Below the pieces are notes generated by a model, which saw only the letters and a list, made by a program, of their open reading frames with translations, had not been told where the DNA came from and did not search any database. Shown here piece after piece: positions 1 through 8,629 of a DNA stretch of 64,000 nt. A program made the translations under genes and the position numbers. Numbering within the stretch: position 1 is the first letter of the stretch; the number at the start of each line of letters is the position of its first letter. The DNA is from Microscilla marina ATCC 23134 (GTDB taxonomy: Bacteria; Bacteroidota; Bacteroidia; Cytophagales; Microscillaceae). The stretch lies in NCBI RefSeq assembly GCF_000169175.1, contig NZ_AAWS01000030.1, positions 1 to 64,000 of the forward strand, given 5' to 3'.

Positions 1-599
1 GTGTCCTCACGCGCTGATCGAATCGCCAAAACTTGGACACTGAAAGATGTTTCACGGGGTGAAAGAATATTAGCTTGGCAGCTATGGTGTCCCCTCCAAC
101 CGATCGAAACCCTAAAAAAAGTTGTTTTTTGTACACCGATATGCATTGGTAGAGACACAAATCAGGGTGAAAAATAGTAGGGTAGAGTAAGCAACCGCTC
201 AAACCTCCCTTCTTTTGTGCGGTATTTAAGCTGAATTATTCTAAGATGTTTTATAAATATTAGTTATTGTGACGCTCGGTCATTAAATTTACATAAGACT
301 TTCAATATTTTGTGCTTCTTTAGGCGTTAAAAATCGCTTATTTAAAATTTTTTATAAAACTTCTCACATACAGAAGTTCAAAAAGAGCGTTCCTTATAGG
401 GGATAAGCCTTGCTCATAGCTACAGCTACGAGCCCAACCAAAGGCTACAAGCGTCTCGTCTGGTTTTAGATACTTCAATCTGAGAATTTATTTTGAACCT
501 TGTTATTTAACCACTGACCAATAAAAGTGCATTATTTTTAATAACCACGTCTGTTAGAGTATAATCAATTATTCAATATATATTACACACACTAACCTT
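1..599. other. Leading intergenic region, no supported gene
   Basis: I see no convincing gene. A 57-codon frame is open from base 1 to a stop near 174, but it runs through a copy of the dispersed palindromic repeat (134-151) and resembles no family I know. The rest is AT-rich spacer ahead of the oxidoreductase gene. Confidence 0.5.
134..151. repeat. Dispersed palindromic repeat, copy 1
   Basis: The core CACCGATATGCATTGGTA is a near-palindrome. It is one of nine copies in this window of an intergenic repeat whose best form is ACCGAT, four bases, ATCGGT. This copy lacks the usual 'cctaaggacttg' arm. Confidence 0.6.
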
Positions 600-2228
600 A
601 TGCAAAATAACTTCGATTACATCATTATCGGGGCAGGATCTGCTGGCTGTGTACTTGCCAATCGCCTGAGTGCCAACCCGAAAAATCAAGTGCTCGTACT
701 GGAAGCCGGGCGTAAAGACAACCTGCAAAACGTGAAAATTCCAGCTGGATTTCCCAAATTGTTCAAAACAGAGGTAGACTATGGCTACACTACAGTCAAC
801 CAACCCACCATGCATAACCGTGAAATGTATTTGCCTCGTGGCAAAGTGCTGGGAGGTTGTAGCAGCATCAATGCCATGATTTATATCAGGGGGAGCCGCC
901 AAGACTACAACGAATGGAGTACCCTGGGCAACCTGGGCTGGTCTTATGAAGAAGTACTTCCTTATTTTAAAAAATCAGAAAATCAAGAAATTATTCAAAA
1001 TGACTTTCATGGCAAAGGTGGACCTCTCAATGTAACCAACCGAAGCTATACCAATCATTTGTCACAGGTGTTTGTACAGGCAGCACAAGAGCTGGGCTAT
1101 GATACAAACGAAGACTTTAACGGAGCTACCCAAGAAGGCTTCGGGTTTTATCAGGTAACACAAACCAAGGGAGAACGCTGTAGCACTGCCAAAGCTTACC
1201 TGCACCCAGTCATGGCAAGAACAAACCTCCAGGTAGAAACCAAAGCCCAGGTTGAGCGCATTATTATAGAAAACGAGCGGGCAGTAGGTGTGGTATACCA
1301 CCAAAATGGACAAAAGTACGAAGCTAAAGCCAGCAAAGAGGTAATACTAAGTGCAGGGGCTTATAACAGCCCGCAAGTGTTGCAACTTTCGGGCATAGGC
1401 AATGGCGACGACTTGCAAGCGCTGGGTTTGCCCGTAGTAAAACATTTGCCCGGAGTAGGTCAAAACCTGCAAGACCACATGGTGTACTTTACCCTGTTTA
1501 ACAGTAATTACAAACGTTCGCTCGATTCGGCAGAAAACTTTCCGGGTATATTCAAAAACTTGTTTCAATACCTACTCACCAAAAAAGGCATGTTTAGCAC
1601 CAACATAGGCGAAGCAGGAGGCTTTGTTTACTCTTCGCCCGATCAACCCTCGCCCGACATTCAATACCATTTTGCTCCGGCTTATTTTTTATCGCACGGT
1701 TTCAAAAATCCCGAAAAGGGCAACGGTTACTCTATTGGAGGGAAAGTGCTCAATCCGAGTAGTAAAGGCACTGTAAAACTGGCTTCGGCAAACTTTAATA
1801 CTGCCCCAGCCATAGATCATAACTATATGAGCACCGACGATGACATCCGGCGTTCGGTATGGGGTTTTAGACTTGCCGAAAAATTGGGCATGACCAATGC
1901 TTTTGCGCCTTATCGTAAAGGGTGGCATGGCTTTGCTGCTCGCCCCACCGACGATGTGGAAATAGAAGACTTGATTCGTGCTACGGGCGAAACTTTGTAC
2001 CACCCTACCTCTACCTGCAAAATGGGTGACGACGAAATGGCAGTGGTAGATGCAGAGCTAAAAGTGTATGGAGTCAATGGTTTACGAGTGGTAGATGCTT
2101 CTATTATGCCCAATGTAACCAGGGGCAACACCAATGCCCCTGTGGTCATGATTGCCGAAAAAGCTGCCGATATGATCTTACGTGAAGAAATGATGGTAGC
2201 TGCTGGCATTACTGAGCGGGTGGGTTAG
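600..2228 (+). CDS. GMC family FAD-dependent oxidoreductase (choline/alcohol dehydrogenase type)
   Basis: The protein (542 aa, normal for the family) should oxidise an alcohol to an aldehyde in the cytoplasm with bound FAD. The N-terminus has the dinucleotide-binding motif GAGSAG (residues 11-16). GMC signature 1 lies at about 79-98 (PRGKVLGGCSSIN) and signature 2 at 251-265 (SAGAYNSPQ). The C-terminus has HPTSTCKMG with the likely catalytic His468, and NTNAPVVM with the second active-site residue near Asn512. It resembles BetA choline dehydrogenase and AlkJ-type alcohol dehydrogenases. No betB, betI or betaine transporter is nearby, so the substrate is open and I give no symbol. A VOC gene follows on the same strand after 158 bases. 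Confidence 0.93.
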   Translation: MQNNFDYIIIGAGSAGCVLANRLSANPKNQVLVLEAGRKDNLQNVKIPAGFPKLFKTEVDYGYTTVNQPTMHNREMYLPRGKVLGGCSSINAMIYIRGSRQDYNEWSTLGNLGWSYEEVLPYFKKSENQEIIQNDFHGKGGPLNVTNRSYTNHLSQVFVQAAQELGYDTNEDFNGATQEGFGFYQVTQTKGERCSTAKAYLHPVMARTNLQVETKAQVERIIIENERAVGVVYHQNGQKYEAKASKEVILSAGAYNSPQVLQLSGIGNGDDLQALGLPVVKHLPGVGQNLQDHMVYFTLFNSNYKRSLDSAENFPGIFKNLFQYLLTKKGMFSTNIGEAGGFVYSSPDQPSPDIQYHFAPAYFLSHGFKNPEKGNGYSIGGKVLNPSSKGTVKLASANFNTAPAIDHNYMSTDDDIRRSVWGFRLAEKLGMTNAFAPYRKGWHGFAARPTDDVEIEDLIRATGETLYHPTSTCKMGDDEMAVVDAELKVYGVNGLRVVDASIMPNVTRGNTNAPVVMIAEKAADMILREEMMVAAGITERVG

Positions 2229-2386
2229 CCTATAGCTGAGGCAAATGCTTGAAGCAACCCTAAAGCGTTTGGTGAAGCTATAAGCACAATAGTTGAAGGG
2301 TTTAGTGCTGTTTTGCTTAATTTTAAGGTTAAATTTTATTATTTTGGGATAGATGACTTGAAGAAATAAAAAAACAATCAAAAATT

Positions 2387-2773
2387 ATGGAAACAGCGCT
2401 AACAACCAAGAAATTCTCCCACACAGTACCCTTTTTGCCAGTGAACAACTTGCAGGAAACCATTGCCTATTATCGTTATGTACTGGGCTTTAGCAAAGAG
2501 TGGTTTTGGGGCGACCCACCTACCGATGCAGGCATTAGTCGTGACAACATGAAGCTGTTGTTTGGCAAAAACCCCGAAATGGTGCAGCACATGCAAGGCT
2601 TTGAGGTAATGCTATTTGTAGAAGGCATAGACGCCATTTATGAAGAGCACACCCTCAAAGATGTTACGATTGTGTCGGACATAGAAGACAAACCCTGGGG
2701 AGTGAGAGAGTATACCATCAAAGAAATTAATGGGTACCATTTGCGCATTGCCGAAAGCGCCAATCAATACTGA
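2387..2773 (+). CDS. VOC (glyoxalase/bleomycin-resistance) superfamily protein
   Basis: This 128-aa protein has the single-domain vicinal-oxygen-chelate pattern: an opening strand (TVPFLPVNNLQETIAYYRYV), the LGFSKEW segment typical of 'YxxvLGF' VOC proteins, and a final strand with HLRIAES that usually carries the metal-binding Glu. Family members include dioxygenases, isomerases and antibiotic-binding proteins; nothing here picks one. It follows the GMC gene on the same strand and is closed by a good terminator, so the two may be co-transcribed. Confidence 0.85.
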   Translation: METALTTKKFSHTVPFLPVNNLQETIAYYRYVLGFSKEWFWGDPPTDAGISRDNMKLLFGKNPEMVQHMQGFEVMLFVEGIDAIYEEHTLKDVTIVSDIEDKPWGVREYTIKEINGYHLRIAESANQY

Positions 2774-2809
2774 CTATTGATAGCCTATTATAATGAATAA
2801 AAATTGAAT

Positions 2810-2848
2810 GATGTCTTGAGCTACTTGCTCAAGGCATTTTTTTTTGGC
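2810..2848 (+). terminator. Intrinsic terminator after the VOC gene
   Basis: The stem ATGTCTTGAG / CTCAAGGCAT has a short loop and is followed by nine T residues. It lies about 40 bases after the VOC stop codon. Confidence 0.8.
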
Positions 2849-3045
2849 AAATACTGGAATAATCTCCTGATAAAATGCTTTAATTTGTTGCTAAATAAAA
2901 CTATAAAACCCACCTGTAACAGGTAATGTGTTGCTGTGGAACTTTTGACTTTGTCAAGGCTACTAAAGAGCACACCAGTAGAGTTGAGAGGTAGGTAATA
3001 GTTGATTGTTTACCCTCTTGGGTGATTTAAAATGAATATATAAAT

Positions 3046-3969
3046 ATGCAACAGACCACTGCAAATATTATGATGGTACGCCCAGTCAGTTTTGGGCATA
3101 ACCCTCAAACTGCCGAAAACAATGCTTTTCAGACAAAGAAAGCCAATGATGCTGAAGTATTGCAACAAGCCCAGGCAGAGTTCGATGGCATGGTGGCAAT
3201 GCTGCGTGAGGCTGGAGTCAACGTATTGGTTTTTGACGATACTCCCCATCCTCCCAAGCCTTCAGCTATTTTTCCTAACAACTGGGTATCTTTTCACGAA
3301 GAGGGCGTGGTGATTTTGTATCCCCTGTATGCTCCCAACCGTCGCGAAGAGCGCCAGGAAGAAATACTGATTGCCCTGGAGCAACAGTTTGATAAACAAA
3401 TTTTGCTTGATTTTTCACCCTATGAAAGTTCAGGCAAATACCTCGAAAGCACAGGGAGCATGATCATAGACCGCCCCCATAAGGTCATATACGCCTGTAG
3501 GTCGGAGCGCACCCACGAACAAGTGCTGCAGGTAGTAGCCGAAAAACTGAGCTATGAATACTTGTTATTCGATGCTGTAGATGAGCAAAAGCAGGCCATT
3601 TATCATACAAATGTAATGATGTGCCTGGGGCAAGACTTTGCCGTGATTTGTCTGGATTTATTGCCCAATGCAGCCGAACGTAAGGCAGTAGTAGACAAAC
3701 TTCAGCAAACCCACAAACAAATTGTAGCGTTGTCGACGGAGCAAATAGCCCAATTTGCTGGTAATATGTTGGAAGTGCAAAGTACTCAAGGCGACCGATT
3801 GTTGGTGATGTCAGCGCGTGCACTCAAGTCATTGACCCCTGACCAACGCAATGCCCTTGAGCAAAAAGTGAAAATAGTGGCTCCGCCTTTGTATACCATA
3901 GAAGATCATGAGGGGGGGAGTGCCCGCTGTATGATGGCAGAGGTCTTTTTGCCCGAAAAGCAATCATAA
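3046..3969 (+). CDS. ctlX: Arginine deiminase-related hydrolase (CtlX-like)
   Basis: This 307-aa protein belongs to the guanidine-group-modifying (pentein) fold. It fits the CtlX branch, which hydrolyses citrulline or related ureido/guanidino compounds in the cytoplasm. Visible active-site elements are FDD near residue 64, the substrate loop FPNNWVSFH (76-84), LESTG with Glu134, YHTNV with His187, and the C-terminal SARCMMAEVF with the likely nucleophile Cys295. The Cys-His-Glu/Asp arrangement is complete, so it should be active. The start ATG gives the normal N-terminus for the family. The gene is monocistronic, with a strong terminator downstream. It could be annotated as an amidinotransferase; the exact substrate is inferred. 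Confidence 0.85.
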   Translation: MQQTTANIMMVRPVSFGHNPQTAENNAFQTKKANDAEVLQQAQAEFDGMVAMLREAGVNVLVFDDTPHPPKPSAIFPNNWVSFHEEGVVILYPLYAPNRREERQEEILIALEQQFDKQILLDFSPYESSGKYLESTGSMIIDRPHKVIYACRSERTHEQVLQVVAEKLSYEYLLFDAVDEQKQAIYHTNVMMCLGQDFAVICLDLLPNAAERKAVVDKLQQTHKQIVALSTEQIAQFAGNMLEVQSTQGDRLLVMSARALKSLTPDQRNALEQKVKIVAPPLYTIEDHEGGSARCMMAEVFLPEKQS

Positions 3970-4066
3970 GTAGCAGCAAGTAATTAGCTATAAGTAAGTG
4001 TAATTTACTCATTATAAGGGTACTATGCCTGCTTATTAGATGTGTTTAACTTTAAGATCAATACAC

Positions 4067-4105
4067 CAAGCCTTTTCAATTATCTCGATTGAAAAGGCTT
4101 TTTGG
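4067..4105 (+). terminator. Intrinsic terminator after ctlX
   Basis: A perfect 13-bp stem (AAGCCTTTTCAAT / ATTGAAAAGGCTT) with a 7-base loop ends in a short T run. It sits about 100 bases after the ctlX-like stop codon. Confidence 0.85.
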
Positions 4106-4140
4106 CTACTATAACCTAAGTAGTAAATTGTAAAATAAAA

Positions 4141-4560
4141 AAAATGTAAGCCAAGTGTTGGTGTTTTTAGGGTTTCAAAAACATGTATTCTCCTCCTCTT
4201 GGTCTTAAGTGCAGCTGACCAAGAGAGCGGGTAACGATAGCGAAGAACTTGGTCTTGCCAAAAAAGACCACTACAAGTTTGTATAGGTTTTCAATCAGAC
4301 TTGGTATAAGTGGCAAATTATAAAACAAAAAAAAATGTAAGCCAAGTGTTGGTGTTTTTTCTAAAAGCCATCACCAAGCTTGTCCCCTCCTCTTGGTCTT
4401 AAGCGCAGCTGACCAAGAGAGCGGGTAACGATAGCGAAGAACTTGGTCTTGCCAAAAAAGACCACTACAAGTTTGTATAGGTTTTCAATCAGACTTGGTA
4501 TAAGTCGCAAATTGTAAAACAAAAAAAATTGTAAGCCAAGTGTTGGTGTTTTTAGGGGTT
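4141..4560. repeat. Tandem repeat array, about 194-bp unit
   Basis: TGTAAGCCAAGTGTTGGTG occurs in near-identical form at 4145, 4336 and 4530. A longer block starting CCTCCTCTTGGTCTTAAG at 4192 recurs at 4386 (194 bases later) and stays nearly identical for about 120 bases. The array therefore holds two full units plus a partial third. Each unit contains nested inverted repeats, for example CTTGGTC/GACCAAG and GGTCTT/AAGACC. No ORF of note is present. The array lies between the ctlX terminator and the Omp85 promoter. Confidence 0.85.
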
Positions 4561-4580
4561 CAAAAACAGTTACTTGTCTT

Positions 4581-4612
4581 ACCGATATGCATCGGTACCT
4601 AAGGACTTGTAG
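4581..4612. repeat. Dispersed palindromic repeat, copy 2
   Basis: ACCGATATGCATCGGT (4581-4596) is a perfect 16-bp palindrome, followed by the family's conserved arm CCTAAGGACTTGTAG. It directly follows the 194-bp tandem array. Confidence 0.8.
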
Positions 4613-4739
4613 TTTGCTGCTTGTAACCTTGTATCTGGTATTGATATAATAAATTGTTACACTTGGAGTTTAAACTACGTACTGTTCTTAAAGTACAACT
4701 TTTGTTTTGATTACCGTGGGTATAAAAGACCCATCTAGG

Positions 4740-4770
4740 TTTGAAGAATGTTTAATATTCACTAATTTTG
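4740..4770 (+). promoter_or_regulatory. Bacteroidota-type promoter for the Omp85 gene
   Basis: TTTG (4740-4743) is followed after 19 bases by TAATTTTG (4763-4770), matching the Bacteroidota -33 TTTG / -7 TAnnTTTG consensus. Transcription would start near 4777, giving a 5' leader of about 36 bases before the ATG at 4813. Confidence 0.6.
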
Positions 4771-4812
4771 TGAAAAATACACCAAGAAAATACATCTATT
4801 GCTCAGGCATTT

Positions 4813-6015
4813 ATGATTGATTATAATAAAAAAATATACCATTACCTTATATTATTTGTGCTTACACCCTATTTGCTTACAAATAATTGTTTTGCTAAGC
4901 CTAAAAACTATAAGGAAATATTACATCCGGCGGATACTGCCCAATATAGCAGCAGGCTTTCTCCAAAAAACACAACTGGTAACTCCCCGTTTTTCAAGAA
5001 ACAGCGCAAAGATGGCTTCATTGCTTTGCCATTGGTGTACTACAGCCCTGATACCCGCTGGGCTGCAGGTGGAATGGTAGCCTACCATTTCAAATTTATT
5101 ACTCCTGGCAAAAAAGCGGCTCACAGTCGTTTGTCTTACATTCAGCTTACCTCTGATTATACCCAAAACAAACAATTGGATGTATGGGGGCAATGGCGAA
5201 TATTTATGAATGACAATGATTACATTTGGTCAGGTGAGGCGCGTTACCGCAACTATCCTGATCGTTATTATGGGGTGGGTAACCTTACCCTAAACGATGC
5301 TGAAGAAACTTACTCTTATGATTTGCTTAGGTTTCAGTCCAGGGTCTCCCGTCAATTGGTTAAAAACGTATACCTGGGACTGGACTATGAGATAAGCAAA
5401 TACTATAATATGACCTTGCAGCAGGGTAAATCGTTGGAGTCCAGCCAGGTAGAAGGAACCAAAGGAGGAATTAATTCGGGACTTGGCCTGGTGTTTATGA
5501 TAGATACCCGCGACAATGTAGTAAGTGCTTCCAGAGGTTTTTTTCTGGAAACTTCATGCTATTTGTTTGATGGAGTCTTAGGGAGTAATTTTAGCTACAG
5601 CAATTACAATTTTACTTTTAACAAATATTTTGCGATTGGCCAAAAAATGGTAATTGCTACCAACACCGTCATGACGTTCAATACCGGCGAGGTTCCCTTT
5701 GTTAACCTGGCAAGGGCAGGAGGCAACAGTGTTTTGCGGGGGTATGCTCAATATCGTTTCCGCGACTACAACTTTATTGCGTCTCAGGTAGAATACCGAT
5801 ATATGTTTTTGAAAAGGTTGGGTGTAGTAGCTTTTGCCGGGTTGGGCGATGTATTCAATAAAAGTGAAGACTTAGACGCTAACGCCCTCAAGTATTCGGT
5901 AGGGGGTGGGGTACGCATTGCGCTTGACGCCAAAGAAAAAATAAACCTAAGAGTTGACTATGGTGTAGGTAGAGACAACAATGGCGTATATGTATCAGTT
6001 ACTGAAGCTTTTTAA
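4813..6015 (+). CDS. BamA/TamA (Omp85) family outer-membrane barrel protein
   Basis: The product (400 aa) is a predicted outer-membrane barrel. It opens with a signal peptide of about 29 residues ending NNCFA. It then reads as beta-strand repeats rich in aromatic residues, the surface-antigen D15 type. The Omp85 hallmark appears as LRGYAQYRF near residue 310, with DTRDNVVSASRGFF upstream. The last residue is Phe, as expected for barrel insertion. At 400 aa it has no room for POTRA domains, so it is more like the short barrel-only patatin/TamA-associated members than BamA itself. It has its own promoter and a convergent terminator. Confidence 0.85.
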   Translation: MIDYNKKIYHYLILFVLTPYLLTNNCFAKPKNYKEILHPADTAQYSSRLSPKNTTGNSPFFKKQRKDGFIALPLVYYSPDTRWAAGGMVAYHFKFITPGKKAAHSRLSYIQLTSDYTQNKQLDVWGQWRIFMNDNDYIWSGEARYRNYPDRYYGVGNLTLNDAEETYSYDLLRFQSRVSRQLVKNVYLGLDYEISKYYNMTLQQGKSLESSQVEGTKGGINSGLGLVFMIDTRDNVVSASRGFFLETSCYLFDGVLGSNFSYSNYNFTFNKYFAIGQKMVIATNTVMTFNTGEVPFVNLARAGGNSVLRGYAQYRFRDYNFIASQVEYRYMFLKRLGVVAFAGLGDVFNKSEDLDANALKYSVGGGVRIALDAKEKINLRVDYGVGRDNNGVYVSVTEAF

Positions 6016-6027
6016 AGTTTTATATAT

Positions 6028-6073
6028 CAACACCCAAGGCAACCGTATTTTATGAAACGATTGCCTTGGGTGC
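6028..6073. terminator. Bidirectional hairpin between convergent genes
   Basis: A perfect 12-bp stem, CACCCAAGGCAA / TTGCCTTGGGTG, sits between the Omp85 gene (plus strand) and the spondin lipoprotein (minus strand). The T run is weak, but stem and placement fit a shared terminator. Confidence 0.65.
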
Positions 6074-6088
6074 TTCATCACTCAAATC

Positions 6089-6781
6089 TTAATCTATTTT
6101 CTCAATTTTAAAAGTGCCCAATGGAGCCACCGTACCATTTACTGCCAAAGGTGCGCTGGTAATGATACTTATTGGAGTTGCAGGAGAGGTAGCCTGGTTT
6201 GCCGAGGTAAAAGTAGTGCCACTGTCGGTACCCGAATCATAAGTACCCGGAGAAACCTCTTTTGAACTTACCCACTGATCGTTTTCCAATAGGTTTACCC
6301 CCGAAACGCCTACAAACCAGTCGGGGCTAGGGGCTATCATAGATACTATACTTACCAGAGAGTGGGTTTTGGTTACCTTAAACTCTACACTTACATTGCC
6401 TGTGCCAGTGCTTACTCCCCCACCGCTAATGAGTTCAAAAGCCGTTTTATTTTGAATCAGGGCATTGATTTCGCTGGTTAAAGGTGTTTTACCTCCTGTT
6501 TCTGCCATTACTTTAATTCCTTCTGACGCATTTTCTCCTGTTTTGTACAATGTAACATCACTGTTGTGGCTCATCCCTATCAAGCCCGAAAAGTGTGGGT
6601 TGCTGGGGTAGTCAGTGGGGTGTGAGTTGGATGTCCAATTGGCGGTAAAAGTAAGCCGGTAAGTAGCGGTATCGCTTGTTGTGTTGGTGGTAGGACTCAC
6701 GGCTTCTTGCTTTTTGCAAGCAGCTATCAAAAAGATAAAGGTGCTCAAAAATAATAAGGTTTTAAAAAAATGTAATCTCAT
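6089..6781 (-). CDS. Spondin-domain lipoprotein
   Basis: This 230-aa protein starts with a lipoprotein signal (LIAACKKQ; acylated Cys near residue 22), so it is probably anchored in the envelope and possibly surface exposed. The rest matches the spondin N-terminal domain, best known from animal F-spondin and found in marine bacteria: YRLTFTANWTSNSHP, HFSGLIGMSHN, and the diagnostic SPDWFVGVSGVNL in the second half. In eukaryotes the domain is an adhesive C2-like fold; here function is unknown and adhesion is an inference. The gene is monocistronic and convergent with the Omp85 gene. Confidence 0.85.
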   Translation of the reverse strand: MRLHFFKTLLFLSTFIFLIAACKKQEAVSPTTNTTSDTATYRLTFTANWTSNSHPTDYPSNPHFSGLIGMSHNSDVTLYKTGENASEGIKVMAETGGKTPLTSEINALIQNKTAFELISGGGVSTGTGNVSVEFKVTKTHSLVSIVSMIAPSPDWFVGVSGVNLLENDQWVSSKEVSPGTYDSGTDSGTTFTSANQATSPATPISIITSAPLAVNGTVAPLGTFKIEKID

Positions 6782-6995
6782 TAGCTAAAGTTTAAATGTT
6801 GAACAGTACAAATTAAGCGAATATTTGCTCCTCCAAATGTCAGTAACCTAACACATTTCAATAAAATATAATGATGATTTGTTTGTATGAGTGGAGAATG
6901 TTTGGATATAATTGTTTTGGTTGATTTTTTATTTGCCCCATTGCAGGCACTATGCTTTTACACGGTTGCCCTTGGCATAAGTTTTAGTGGGAAGG

Positions 6996-7036
6996 GTGTA
7001 CTTAGTGGAGGCTATGCCAACATCCCGCGTGCGGGG
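6996..7036 (+). repeat. Dispersed repeat C, copy 1
   Basis: The segment contains GGCTATGCCAACATCCCGC. It recurs in inverted orientation with a few changes at 25852-25891 (TCCCGCAAGCGGAATGTTGG), sharing about 40 bases. Both copies are intergenic, here next to the broken phosphatase gene. Confidence 0.6.
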
Positions 7037-7065
7037 CCAGAACCTTGTCAAGACTTTGAACTCCA

Positions 7066-7802
7066 TCAAACATCTATATTTTTGATGGCAGTCAATCCGT
7101 AAGTATCCAAATTAAAAGCACACAAGCGCCCCGTTTTGGTATAATCAAGGCGCTTGTGTTTTTTGGTATACACACAACCATTATCCAACGGAATAGTCAG
7201 ACTGCGTGCGTTAATGCGTTGTACTATCTCATCCAGGTAAAACACCTCGTGCCCATGTAAAATTGTTTTGCCTTGCACTGCCTCTTTGCTGGGTGGTATC
7301 ACCCGCGGGCCTCTTAACCTTAGCATAGCGTCATAATGTACTAAAAAATCATCTTTGTAAAGTCAAACCCCGCGTGCACTAGGTAATAGTCGTCCAAGAC
7401 TATATAATAGGGCAAGTTTTTAAAAAAGTGAAGATAGGCAGGTTTTATCTGGGCATCTTCGGTTAACAAGTCCCCCGATTTATTAATTCTGGAGACAAAC
7501 AATCTAAAAGTACGACTATCATATTCTTGCCAGGCTTGCAGCAGGTTTTCTTCGTGATTGCCCCGCAAACAGTACACTTGGTAGCTTTGGGCTTGCAACG
7601 CCATAATGTAGTCGATTGTTCCGGCACTATCTGGCCCTTTGTCAATGTAGTCGCCCAGCAAATACAAATGATCATCCTTAGTAAGCTGAAGCGTCTCTTC
7701 AACCATTTTTTTGAGTGTTTGGCAACAGCCGTGCACATCTCCCACCGCAAAACGGCGTCCATTGGTCGGTTTTTTTATGGTTTGATATAGTGGCGTGCTC
7801 AT
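7066..7802 (-). pseudogene. Frameshifted PPP-type phosphatase, fourth array copy
   Basis: The reading frame from 7802 carries GDVHGC, GDYIDKGPD, RGNHE and VHAGFDFTK, then stops at 7341. The next frame continues the same protein from about 7354: DAMLR, ILHGHE, IPLDNGC and the usual C-terminus ending at 7066. Restoring one A in the AAAG run at 7353-7356 rejoins the two frames and aligns with the three intact paralogues (HAGFDFTK then DD..DAML). The truncated product would lack the last metal-binding His. It starts 4 bases inside the previous gene (ATGA overlap), so it belongs to the same operon. A sequencing error is the main alternative to a true frameshift. Confidence 0.8.
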
Positions 7803-8533
7803 CGGTCAAAATCTATATTGGGTTGGTAAAACAACTCCCAATTGTCTATATCAAGGGCGCACAATTGACCATAGTCCTCTATATGGTGTTTATAGCAACC
7901 ATTGTCTAATGGTATCACTTTGGCACGGCTCGCCACGGCTGCCTTTATCTCAGGGAGGGAGGTTTTTTGGTGTCCATGTACCACGTGTTTGCGTTGGGCT
8001 TTAATCGCATGGTACCTTTTCAGGTTAAACCGCATTGTCCAGAGCATCGCATAAAAATCTTCAAAGGGGGCAGCCTTCCTGAAGTTGAATCCGGCGTGCA
8101 CCAAATAAAAATTATCCAGTGCATAATAATAAGGTAAGTTGTTGAGCCAGCGCTCAAAGCGAGGCAATAAGCAGTCTTGCGAGTGGTCAACCATCGATTG
8201 ATCCCTGACTTTGTCAGCAAAACAAGTAAGTGCCTTAGTGTCAGGGTCAAGTTGTTGGAAGCTTTCCCAGGCAGTAAGCAACATTTGTTCATGATTGCCC
8301 CTGAGTGGGTATACCTGATAATCTTGATGTTGTAAGCCAATGATGAAGTCAAGCACACCCGCCCCGTCTGGACCCCGGTCAATATAATCACCCAGTAAAA
8401 AAAGCTGGTCTTGGGTTGTAAACTGCAAGTGTTTCCATACTAATTGCTGAAGCGTTAGGCAACAGCCGTGCACATCACCTACCACAAAACGGCGTCCATT
8501 CAAAGGCTTCTTAATGGTTTGAAATAAACTCAT
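7799..8533 (-). CDS. PPP-type serine/threonine phosphatase, third array copy
   Basis: This 244-aa calcineurin-like metallophosphatase has the complete PPP motif set: GDVHGC (Asp20, His22), GDYIDRGPD (49-57), RGNHEQ (Asn80, His81), VHAGFNF (His146) and VVHGH (186-188). These ligands bind two metals and hydrolyse phosphate esters, in bacteria often phosphoprotein or diadenosine tetraphosphate. The size and single domain resemble the PrpA/PrpE and lambda phosphatase group. The N-terminal segment TIKKPLNGRRF before the first motif is shared with its neighbours, showing tandem duplication. Its stop overlaps the next start by 4 bases. Confidence 0.9.
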   Translation of the reverse strand: MSLFQTIKKPLNGRRFVVGDVHGCCLTLQQLVWKHLQFTTQDQLFLLGDYIDRGPDGAGVLDFIIGLQHQDYQVYPLRGNHEQMLLTAWESFQQLDPDTKALTCFADKVRDQSMVDHSQDCLLPRFERWLNNLPYYYALDNFYLVHAGFNFRKAAPFEDFYAMLWTMRFNLKRYHAIKAQRKHVVHGHQKTSLPEIKAAVASRAKVIPLDNGCYKHHIEDYGQLCALDIDNWELFYQPNIDFDR

Positions 8534-8629
8534 ATAAAGTAATGTTTTTTATACCATTGATGTTATGCTGTAGTATGGGCAAAAAAATAGCTACTGTTAT
8601 ACAATGCAAGCCTAGCAACCCTTGCCCAT

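Noticed and set aside
1-174. Open frame from the window start
   Set aside because: It passes through a dispersed repeat and matches no family I know.
2240-2360. tRNA or small RNA gene after the GMC gene
   Set aside because: No cloverleaf or T-loop motif was seen here or elsewhere in the window.
4141-4560. Possible CRISPR array
   Set aside because: The units are about 194 bases and nearly identical throughout, with no short repeat and unique spacer pattern.
6887-7102. 71-codon plus-strand frame
   Set aside because: It lies over repeat C and ends inside the broken phosphatase gene; no family resemblance.
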